Positions 55,985-64,000 of a stretch of 64,000 bases of DNA are shown here, in pieces. The notes under the pieces were generated by a model. It did no database searches. It saw only the letters and a program-made list of their open reading frames with translations, and was not told the DNA's origin. The stretch comes from Hyposmocoma kahamanoa (lineage: Eukaryota > Arthropoda > Insecta > Lepidoptera > Cosmopterigidae), in the NCBI RefSeq assembly GCF_003589595.1, contig NW_020656077.1, positions 9,275,202 through 9,339,201 on the forward strand. Direction: 5' to 3'. The translations under genes and the position numbers were made by a program. Each line of letters starts with the position of its first letter. Within the stretch, counting starts at the first letter, position 1.

Positions 55985-57480
55985 TTACACGTGTTAAAGT
56001 TGTGGGTATACATTTTGAGTTCTACATGGCTCTACAACATATGTAATAACATATGTTTCCACCGCTTTTGATTACGGCTCTTGTTAACATTTAGAACATA
56101 ATAACAGCGGGGAGTATCGAATGCTAGTACAGTATTAGTTAATTTACATGTAGAATATATGAGTAACTCGTATTTGCTAGTGCATTTATAATATGTGCAG
56201 ACATAAAATCGAATTCTCGTTTGGTAATGTAAAATTTTTGATAATATTTAGATGTTTTGGCAGTAGGGTGTTAAAGTTTCGCCATTGTATTGATGTAGTT
56301 CTATCAAGCGAAGATTAAATCGTTTAGACAATAACTTTTTACAGCCTCTTATACCGACAAATAAATAAAATCAAATTTATAACATCCACTTGACTATTTC
56401 ATTTACAAAGCCTGTCCTCCTACCAGTGTTGCCATCGCAGTCGTGCCATTTCAAAACAGTGTACTAGAAACTTCAAAATTTTATCATTTTGTGGATCATT
56501 GTGGATTTGGTGATCTTTATTTCTTAAATTATGTACCTAAAGAAATTAGTCTCGAAGTCATCACATTCTTTAAAATGTTACTGCTCATTCGTAACGCAGA
56601 TTCCTTTCAGAAAAATGAGTAAATAAACTCCATTTAGCGACTATAAACATTGGTGCAGATTTATCAAATAACATATTTGTTTTAAATATCATAGATCGAA
56701 ACAACCTGCAAGAGCTAAACGAGTTGGATTTCTCACTAGTACCACCGTGAATCATCATTTCGGATGCTGACACTGGTGGGGAAAAAAAGTTTCACTAGTA
56801 CAGTGGTACTTTTAGGTGGTAGTAGTGGGAACTGTAGCTGCATACTAACTTTTACACTTATTTGTTTCGCTACACTTTTAAATCTCGTAATTATTTTTTT
56901 TTAGTATCGACCAGAATCTCATAATATAAACGTATACCTAAATTTAATTTATCTAGGTACGACGTGTGAAAACTTATGTACTCCCGGACACATTATTCGA
57001 AACACTTAAACAATGCTTGATTGATCAAGAACTAATGCAACTTTGAAACTGGTTACTGAAGGTCATTTCCTTAAGTCCTTATTGAAAATTTGAATTTAAG
57101 AAACCGGAGAAACCTTTATATTCAATGCTAACTATATATTTTATTCTAGCCCTTTAAGGATGAAAATTCAAGGTGGCTCGAATTGTGTTTCCGGGAGTGT
57201 ATTTATCGGGGGATTAAAATAAACATAAAAAATATTGTTTAAATCAACCTTTGTATTCATTTTTAATTAGTTTTTTACACTTGTAACGTTTACTATTGCA
57301 GTACATAAGATTACTGTTTCTGAAAATAATCAACGCTTAGAATGTTTGAAAAAACAATTACTTAAATCTACCTCTAGACATCTAGTACGAATAGAACAGG
57401 TACAAAGACAGAAAAGTAATTCAATTTAATTGTTCCCAAATATTGTATTGTAATCTAGTAAATAAATAATAATTAAAAAG
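55985..57480. other. No gene recognised; two dispersed-repeat echoes
   Basis: 56692-56728 shares ATAGATCGA-ACAACCTGCA-AGAGCTAA with 31.7 kb. 57150-57215 (CAAGGTGGCTCGAATTGTGT, CCGGGAGTGTATTTATCGG) resembles 36.08-36.14 kb. Confidence 0.4.
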
Positions 57481-57739
57481 GAAACTACTTCATTAAAGTA
57501 GAACAAATTTTGGCCATGGTGGCATGAGTAATTTCTACCAACATTCATTCATTACCGTACAACACGCCCCGTTTTGGCACCAGCTCACCCCGATAGCGTA
57601 TAAAGAAAAGCTACTCCAGTACAACCCTACAGGCACAAACGATTTAACCAGCCTTTCCAAACCGGAACGACAACATACACACACCTGCACATTTAGCGGA
57701 AAAATATTAAAATCACCAAATCACCAAGCCTGCTGGTAT

Positions 57740-58080
57740 GACTGTCGGTCCATGGAAGCTAGGGAGACAGTTAGTGTGGGCCTCAACCTGTGTGGACACT
57801 GTGGCCATGTCCTTACAAACGTGGGCGGCGCAAGTTCTGTCGCCAGAGCGACCGAGAAACGCAGAAGCTATTACACCTTCGTGGCTTTTGCGGTTGAAAC
57901 TCTAGGTCCCTTTGGGCAACAGGTGAAACTTCCAGCAAACGAGCTGTCGGACCGCCTCGCAGAAGCCTCCAGTGGCCACAACCCTGGCGGCTATATCCGC
58001 CGAAGAATAAGTTTAGCTATTCAAAGGTGAAATGTTGCCAGCCTTCTGGGCACGATGCCCCAGGGTACGACACTCGAGAA
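57740..58080 (+). pseudogene. LINE-type ORF C-terminal relic
   Basis: Within an open frame of 168 codons (57524-58030) the last part reads YYTFVAFAVETLGPFG, then ELSDRLAEASSGHNPGGYIR and RRISLAIQR, continuing after the stop as NVASLLGT in a shifted frame. The ETLGPWG ... GDPRAGAYL ... RLSIAIQRGNA pattern is the C-terminus of a common lepidopteran non-LTR retroelement protein. The first 70 codons look unrelated, and the tail has decayed. Confidence 0.6.
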
Positions 58081-58168
58081 AATTGTCTATTTATGAACTT
58101 TTTTAAATTTTTTTCTAACCTACCTGTTATACTTTAGTTATTATATTACTTTGTGTTCAGTAAAAAAG

Positions 58169-58215
58169 CAATTAATTGAAACAATTAATTGCAATTAATT
58201 GAACCTATTAATTGA
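58169..58215. promoter_or_regulatory. Cluster of CAATTAATTG palindromes
   Basis: CAATTAATTG occurs at 58169-58178, 58182-58191 and 58192-58201, with a fourth near copy (TATTAATTG) at about 58207. Each holds paired TAAT/ATTA homeodomain cores. It may be a binding-site cluster or only a short tandem repeat. Confidence 0.4.
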
Positions 58216-58219
58216 AATA

Positions 58220-60415
58220 ATACTTATATTAATTTATATGTTCTAGGTTGAATATGAAAATAAAAAATTTGTCAACTGTAATTTTTTTCATTCATTCGTT
58301 TTAATTTCCTAAGTTGCTTTTATCGAGTGGTTGGAAGCTGAGTTTGCGTTCTTGTTAATTTATTATAAATTTTCATCTGTTTCTACTTTGTCGCAAAATC
58401 TAAAAAATACACTTTGTTTAATTTCGTTTTTTTTTAAGGTCGAGTAAGGCTGTACTAAATCGATATTGATAGATGTTGATTTAATTGCTACTTTATGTAT
58501 AATTCTTATTTATTTAAATATAAACGTTATTATTTTGGAATCTCACTTTCGTCGTTCCGCTAAATGTGGGGCGTATGTCCTTCTCAAACGTTGACGTTAT
58601 AGTTATTTAAAATACAAACTGACATCTTTTAATCCTTTATAATTACAAACACGACATGATGAAAAGTTCCCGGACATACAGTGTAGCGTATAGAGGTATT
58701 ACGCATACAGCTGAATATAGAGCTTGCTTGTATAAAGTTTCTGTAAGAAATGGCAAACAACAATTAAGATGCTTTTTTCTTAAATTTTTCGCATGCGTAT
58801 TGTTGACTCTCCAAGGACTGAGAGCTCTTAGTCCAAAGGTAGATGTTATTAGTATTCAACCATCTATATCCGTGAAACCGTGATTCTCTAAATTGAAATT
58901 TAACAGAATGGCAACAAGCATATGACTCGTATGATATTCGTTCCCAATCCGAGACTATACAAATCTAGAAAAATCGGACCCATTTCGAATGTCGCTTGTG
59001 CACTAAGTTCAATTCTAATCCGAGAAAATACTAATAGATACGCTTGTACACGTAGAGATAAAATGGTCCGTGTGACTTTTGGGGCCGTCATTTCTCGGAT
59101 TGATACGGATCGGAAATGCTGCGCTAACGCTCTGATAGTTGACGATTTGGGAGTGCGGCGAATTTGGGGATTTGAATCACAGTTTTCCAAATTGTCCTAA
59201 AATTGATCGTTCCTATCTTATCCTATCCAATGTGCCCCTTCCCACTTCCATGAATATTTTGTTACTGTCCTATAACTCTTCTATACATACCCTTATCTAT
59301 CTACATAGATTTATTTTAGAAACTAAATAAAAATTTTACTGTTGTCCTATATCTGAACGTATAGGTACTAATTGTTTATTTATATCTCATAATTCCTCGC
59401 CTAATCCCTTTTTTCACTCTTTCTCCACCTTCCTAATCCCATTTGCATTATTAAGCTATAAATTATAATATGTAACCCAGTTGAAGTGCCCCGTTAAAGT
59501 GGACAATTCTCCATTCTCATACAAATACAAGGTGACAGAAATGAACACAAATTAGGAGAAACACGTTAGGAAATACGTATATTTCACGGCACACATCATT
59601 GACAATCAATATATCAAAAATTATCAAAAGTAATCCAAAACAGCAACGAAAAAGTACATAAAAAACAGAGTTGCCAGACTTTCGCGAAATTAATTCGCCA
59701 ATTTATGGGTGCTAAGTAGCCGATATTCGCCCAAGCCATAAAATCCGTAATAATCCAGTAAAGCAATTTTGTTTGCTGCGGGAAATTGGGGAACATGAAT
59801 TCTTTTATTCCCAAGTTTGAAATTCCCCAGATATTTTATTAAGTAGCCTAAAATAGCCTTTTCCTTTTTCAAAAACAGCCTAATTATCACTGAGTCGCCG
59901 ATCACTTTTTTCATCGCTGCGCGACCCCTCGAAGTAAATGGCGATAAATCGCCTAATCTGGCACCAGTGATAAAAAGCAAAAACAAGTTAGTGGCTGAAA
60001 CGCTAACCGCAAAACGAGAAAAAAAACATGTTCACTATTGCATCAGAGTGCCGAACGAATATACATCCTTCAATTAATTGTCTACGTCCTAGCCATTGAT
60101 CAGAAAGCGCTCCGCCAGCTCTATCCATAAATGAGAAAAATGATGTAATATTTTAATAAAGCACTTTTATTAAAATTTATCTAAAACAAATAACGTGAAA
60201 ATCACAACTTGACGGGAGTGAGAATTAATTTACGAGAAGACAATATTTTTATTTGAAGATGACTCTCAATGTAACACCAGGCAACCAGTAATGTAAAAGA
60301 TTGAACATCCTTGCTCTGACATGATCATCTGCTGGAAATATACTTAGAACAAACATAAATGTACAATTGTCCCACAACTATGCCACACGGAAGAAGATTA
60401 CCTTATACACCGTAG
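58220..60415. other. No gene recognised
   Basis: Open but anonymous frames occur at 58900-59200 (both strands) and 59614-59986 (-). The latter reads GARLGDLSPFTSRGRAAMKK, is free of known motifs, and may be a decayed coding relic. Confidence 0.35.
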
Positions 60416-60422
60416 AAAGAAA

Positions 60423-61128
60423 ATTTTACTGAAAGAAGCATTGACCTTATGGAAAGAAGAGTCCATTTTGATGTTAAAAACAATTCAAAATGCATTCAAA
60501 GATTTTGAAATAATCGCCTGTCCGAACCGGGTATCGAACCCGCGAAATGTGAATAAAAAACACCTGTAGTTTTACTATACTGCTCGAAAGCTTCAATCAT
60601 AAGGATTGTTTTCTTCTAAATAACATAGCATCTTAAATAAAAAGAAAACAATGTAGTTTAACATTTAATTAAGTAAACTACAACTTACGATGAATTTAAG
60701 TTATCAAATTCTCAAAATGGTACCCATTCTGTAGTAAACAAATTGTCACTCTTTTGATATTTTCGCTTTCTGTTGATTTATTTATCTTTTCATGGTGAAT
60801 GTTTAAAATAATACGTCTACGTTCAATTTGTAACTCCTGCATTCTCATATTGGTCCCCATAAACTAAATCTTTTTCAGACTTATTTTCCTGAACAAATTT
60901 TCAGATTCAATATTCAATTTCATGGTCTTCCCCTTATTTAAGATACTATGTTATTTAGAAGAAAACAATACTTATGATTGAAGCTTTCCATCAGTTTATT
61001 AAAATTACCGGTGTTTGTTTTTTTACATTATTTATATTTTTTATTATTATGTATATTATAATTATTAAAAAATCTTTGATTGCTTCGAATTGTTTTCAAA
61101 ACCAAAATGAAGTGTTCTTTCAGTAAAA
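60423..61128. repeat. Long inverted repeat (arms about 200 bp)
   Basis: The inner arms 60586-60640 and 60934-60988 (GAAAGCTTCAATCATAAG ... TTCTTCTAAATAACATAG) are inverse with two mismatches. Similarity continues outward, less well, to AAATTTTACTGAAAGAA at about 60427 and its inverse at about 61110-61126. The left arm holds a B-box-like element (- strand GGGTTCGATACCC) near 60525-60542 that the right arm lacks. It is either a foldback element or two head-to-head copies of one repeat, lying 0.8 kb upstream of the BED/BESS gene. Confidence 0.8.
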
Positions 61129-61129
61129 T

Positions 61130-61955
61130 TTTGTATATATGGTATTTAAGTTAGTTAATTTATAACAGCCGCTTCTCGCCTTTTCCATCAAAACAAGGAA
61201 ATAGGTATTCGTAATATGGAGAAGCTGTTTGATGGAACCTTTGCCCTACCCAAATAAATGAGAGCATCTAATAGTCTGTGTAAATGTGTGAAAAATTATT
61301 TAAAAAAAAACATATTTTTATATCGAATAGCACCTTCGCTTTCGCTAGTGCTTGGGCCGTTATATCACAACACTGCTTAAATATTAACGTCGGCACAATT
61401 TGTCTAATTACAGATTCACACTGATCGAGTATATATTTCTGATTATATACCCGATGACACAGATTAACTTGGTGACATTGTATTAAAAAATAGAACACTA
61501 AAATGTAACTTACTTTTTTTGTTTTTGTAACATTAAACATATTTTGATATTTTATTGGATTCGACAAATTGAATGCATCCTAAAATGCCGTCACGTTGGC
61601 GATACTGTGAAATGTCAAATTATCTGCCAATAAAATTGCCGGTGGAAAAGGATCGACGTATCTTATTCGTCATGTGCTTGACAGAGACGAATAGAGATCG
61701 CTCTGCGCATGTTTCGAACTCTCAGTATCGAATAGTTGTCTCGTCATGGTTTCTTCTCGAGTACTCGATAGCCCGATAGAGGTCACTCGTAATTCTCTCG
61801 TACTCGCTCGCTTGTTTCGCCATTTTGTCGTGTTGATTGCTATATTGATTCAAAGAAGCTTATGATTCCGATTCGATACGTGATTATTCGTGTCGATTCA
61901 TTTAATTTAACGTCCTTGATCTGTAATCATCAATAAACTACCGCTAACAACACTT
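61130..61955. promoter_or_regulatory. Upstream region of the BED/BESS gene
   Basis: From about 61.6 kb the sequence becomes less AT-rich and contains several CGAT-rich words (TATCGAATAG, CTCGATAGCCCGATAG, TTCGATACG) that partly resemble DRE-type TATCGATA sites of insect housekeeping promoters. No TATA box at a plausible distance was seen. The frame 61573-61779 is not supported as a gene. Confidence 0.35.
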
Positions 61956-61959
61956 CAAC

Positions 61960-62346
61960 ATGAAGAAAGTGTCTTCAGTTGTGTGGCAGTTTTTCGATCG
62001 ATTGGAAGAAAATAAGAGATGTGTGGCTGTTTTGTGTAAACTGTGTGATACGGAATACAAATACTTTGGGAATACCACAAACCTAAGAGGACATCTTATT
62101 AAAAAGCACCCCATACAGTGGGAGTTGAGGCAAACTAATTGGGATGGCCAAAAAACTTTGGAAGACGCAACTATACACGCTACATTTGACGATGACGAAA
62201 GCACGAATCATTCCACGGTGTCGCCAAAGCGCAGGAAATATTCAAGACCAAGAGATAAAAATGTACGTTATTCACTGTCAGTAAAAAATATCAACGGTAG
62301 TGGAACAACAGAAGGAGATAATTTACCTAAAATTGAAATACAAAGG
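61960..62346 (+). CDS. BED zinc-finger/BESS-like protein, exon 1
   Basis: The ATG at 61960 lies in an insect-like context (TTCAACATGA), and 129 codons lead to AGG|GTACAT, a donor at 62347. Residues 4-50 form a BED finger: VVWQFF aromatic entry (Trp9, Phe11-Phe12), Cys26-x2-Cys29 (CKLC), TNLRGHL, His45 and His50. BED fingers bind DNA and occur in chromatin-boundary proteins and hAT transposases, so this is likely a nuclear DNA-binding factor. A basic, Ser/Thr-rich linker follows (SPKRRKYSRPRDK). Exon 1 joins 62723-63307 in phase 0 across a 376-bp intron, giving a 323-residue protein. Reading through the donor would end ten codons later at 62379. There is no transposase catalytic domain. The precise orthologue is unknown. 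Confidence 0.88.
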
Positions 62347-62722
62347 GTACATAAACCAATTATGACTAGGTTATTTTAATTTGCATTTGTTATTATTATT
62401 GAAATCGTAGCATCGTCATCGCTATAATCGATTTCAACCGCGTTTTAAAGAACGATGTGATCATTCTATAGTGTTGTAGTAGTCAGTATTATACATTTAA
62501 TTGAATCGATAAATAACTCGATTCTGAGGCTAATTATTTATTTGCGTTTTAAACAATTATTTAATTTCACAGATTGTGTAGGTTTATTATATCTCTAGTA
62601 CGTACTTGATAACTTTGCATCTAAGATTGAATTTAAGTGTACATACCTACTTAAGTATCTTTTATATATGTTGTCTTTGAAACTTATTTTCCAGTTAATT
62701 TAGGGTGTATTTGATCTTGCAG

Positions 62723-63307
62723 GTTGATGTCCTTGAAACTTCCGAAACTGAAGACCATGATAGAGAAGACAATGAGGCAACCCTTAACTTGGTACGTCAA
62801 ATGCATGACACCCATGGATCCGATGAAGAATGGTTAGAAGACGAATATAATAATCCAGCTGAGATGTATGAACCTAAACGCAAGAAAGCAATATATCGGA
62901 AAATTAAGAGAGAAGTTGTAACTCCACCACGTCGCTCGTCCAACTATTATGCACTCACCAGTGCTAAGGCTGAAAAGCAGCACCTCATCATTAATGACTC
63001 AAGGAAAGACGAATACTCCGTCTTCGGGGAATACATTGCAAATAAACTGAGAAAGTTCAAGGCTCCGCGAACTAGAGGCAACATTCAACAGTTAATCACG
63101 ACCATTCTGTGGCAAGCTGAATATGGGCTTTACGATGACGCTGATGCTGTAAAACGAGTACTAATGTCTTCTGTCCAAGATATAGAACCAGAGCAAACTA
63201 TCGTCATGCAATCCCATGACACTGTGACTGCAATGCCAACTGAACAATTTGGCAATGATAAAAAACATGATAACAATGAAGGTGTGGAGTCTGACAACGT
63301 ACTTTAA
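62723..63307 (+). CDS. BED zinc-finger/BESS-like protein, exon 2
   Basis: The acceptor is TTTGATCTTGCAG ending at 62722, and the exon then encodes 194 residues to TAA. It begins with an acidic segment (SETEDHDRED), then a basic patch (PKRKKAIYRKIKRE) likely to serve nuclear import. Protein residues about 225-266 carry DEYSVFGEYIANKLRKF followed by a helix (NIQQLITTILWQAEYGLY). This Asp-x-x-x-x-Phe-Gly-x-Tyr-Ile-Ala-x-x-Leu pattern is the BESS-like interaction motif found at the C-terminus of many insect MADF, BED and ZAD DNA-binding proteins. The tail is acidic and Asn/Asp-rich. The frame is clean and unlike the surrounding relics, supporting a functional gene. Partner and targets are unknown. 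Confidence 0.88.
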   Translation, partial: VDVLETSETEDHDREDNEATLNLVRQMHDTHGSDEEWLEDEYNNPAEMYEPKRKKAIYRKIKREVVTPPRRSSNYYALTSAKAEKQHLIINDSRKDEYSVFGEYIANKLRKFKAPRTRGNIQQLITTILWQAEYGLYDDADAVKRVLMSSVQDIEPEQTIVMQSHDTVTAMPTEQFGNDKKHDNNEGVESDNVL

Positions 63308-63348
63308 CAAACAATGAACTTTGAATCTATTGTCATTGTCGAGAAACT

Positions 63349-63354
63349 AATAAA
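63349..63354 (+). terminator. Polyadenylation signal AATAAA
   Basis: Canonical AATAAA 41 bases after the stop codon, followed by a T-rich stretch at about 63371-63378. It would give a very short 3' untranslated region. Confidence 0.75.
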
Positions 63355-63538
63355 TGAATCATTGACTCTAATTTTTTGTCCTGCAAACCCAACATTATTT
63401 GCCGTGTGGATCCCTTTAATCTTTTAAGCGATCGCCCAGCCATTAGCAAATGCGAATATCAAATAAGTGTCTAAACCATAGACAAAGCTCATGCGAATAT
63501 GCAAATATAGATATATTAGGTTAAATATAATTTATATT

Positions 63539-63666
63539 GCAGCGGAACAAAATGAAAGCGAATATTCGTAATGTAGTGCATAGCATATTGAACTTGATGA
63601 ATGAATTAGTTCTCTAAGCTATGTACATACAATAACGAAAAATTCGCTTCCATTCCGTCCCGCCGC
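63539..63666. repeat. Short inverted-repeat element
   Basis: GCAGCGGAACAAAATGAAAG plus CGAAT (63539 onward) is inverse to ATTCG plus CTTCCATTCCGTCCCGCCGC ending at 63666, at roughly 80% over 35 bp. It is probably a small MITE remnant. Confidence 0.55.
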
Positions 63667-64000
63667 AACGTAAATTGAGCCTTACTGGATAATTGAAATT
63701 TAATCAGGTAAATAAAAAAGTACTGTAGTATGTTCTAGTCTCAAAACGTTGAGTCGAGTGGCAGACACTGGCTTAATTTGAGAATTTATTTTTTTTACAA
63801 ACGAAGTTAAAACACGTTTCGCACTTGACAACTAACATAGTATTATCTCAAAAGTTACGTTATATTTTATCTCAAAATTGCGTTATGTTAATAATTTATC
63901 TCCAAAATTTCGCTATATTGATGTGTCATTCATATACGATTTCATTTCAAATTTAATATCAAGTGCGATTTGAAAAATGTATGTCATTTAGTCATTGACT

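Noticed and set aside
59690..59986. 98-codon - strand frame as a gene
   Set aside because: No recognisable domain, an overlapping alternative frame, and no splice or polyadenylation context. It was left as an anonymous relic.
61573..61779. 68-codon + frame upstream of the BED gene
   Set aside because: Anonymous peptide in the presumed promoter region with no conserved motif.
1..64000. CRISPR arrays, rRNA, operons or bacterial transfer
   Set aside because: No regularly spaced identical repeats, rRNA-like sequence or clustered long intronless genes were seen. The content is that of an insect nuclear genome.

Overview
The window looks like nuclear DNA of an insect, most probably a moth or butterfly. 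It is AT-rich and gene-poor and has GT-AG introns. It is crowded with short retroposons, LINE 3' ends and small terminal-inverted-repeat elements of the kinds common in Lepidoptera. The order is an inference from repeat character, not from a database match. No bacterial, CRISPR, rRNA or convincing functional tRNA gene was seen.

Two protein-coding loci are well supported, both on the + strand. (1) 48499-48996 is the last coding exon of a fibroblast growth factor gene, with a splice acceptor, the C-terminal half of the FGF beta-trefoil and a basic, Ser/Thr-rich tail. It is best read as a branchless-type insect FGF. Its upstream exons were not found, so they are either undetected in the preceding repeat-filled DNA or outside the window. 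A GC-richer segment with an initiator-like motif and a GTAAGT donor at about 3.0-3.33 kb is a weak candidate 5' exon for this or another gene. (2) 61960-63307 is a complete two-exon gene for a 323-residue protein with an N-terminal BED zinc finger and a C-terminal BESS-like motif, followed by an AATAAA signal.

The rest is mobile-element sediment. It includes: six copies of a roughly 280-bp MITE with CATTGACTTAC ends and 8-bp target duplications; three copies of a roughly 370-bp MITE with CTTAGAATAATAACG ends, 8-bp duplications and, in two copies, an intact 40-codon frame resembling the first half of a THAP domain (a P-element signature); a hAT-like MITE; about 14 copies of one A-tailed SINE-like retroposon; six copies of a tRNA-derived SINE and three of a second; and relics of several LINE types (jockey/CR1-like, RTE-like, and one with a restriction-like endonuclease domain), a mariner transposase and a Penelope GIY-YIG nuclease.

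Several elements are nested, which gives a relative insertion history. A MITE lies in a SINE at 42.0 kb, a MITE in a SINE at 11.1 kb, a LINE in a SINE at 28.3 kb, and a retroposon in a LINE reverse transcriptase at 19.6 kb with a 6-bp duplication. Layout: 0-8 kb mostly unannotated AT-rich DNA with a possible first exon; 8-21 kb dense repeats; 21-48 kb intergenic or intronic DNA with scattered repeats; 48.5-49 kb FGF exon; 50-60 kb repeats; 60.4-61.1 kb a long inverted repeat; 62-63.3 kb BED/BESS gene. The window ends at an 8-base match to the first MITE's terminus.
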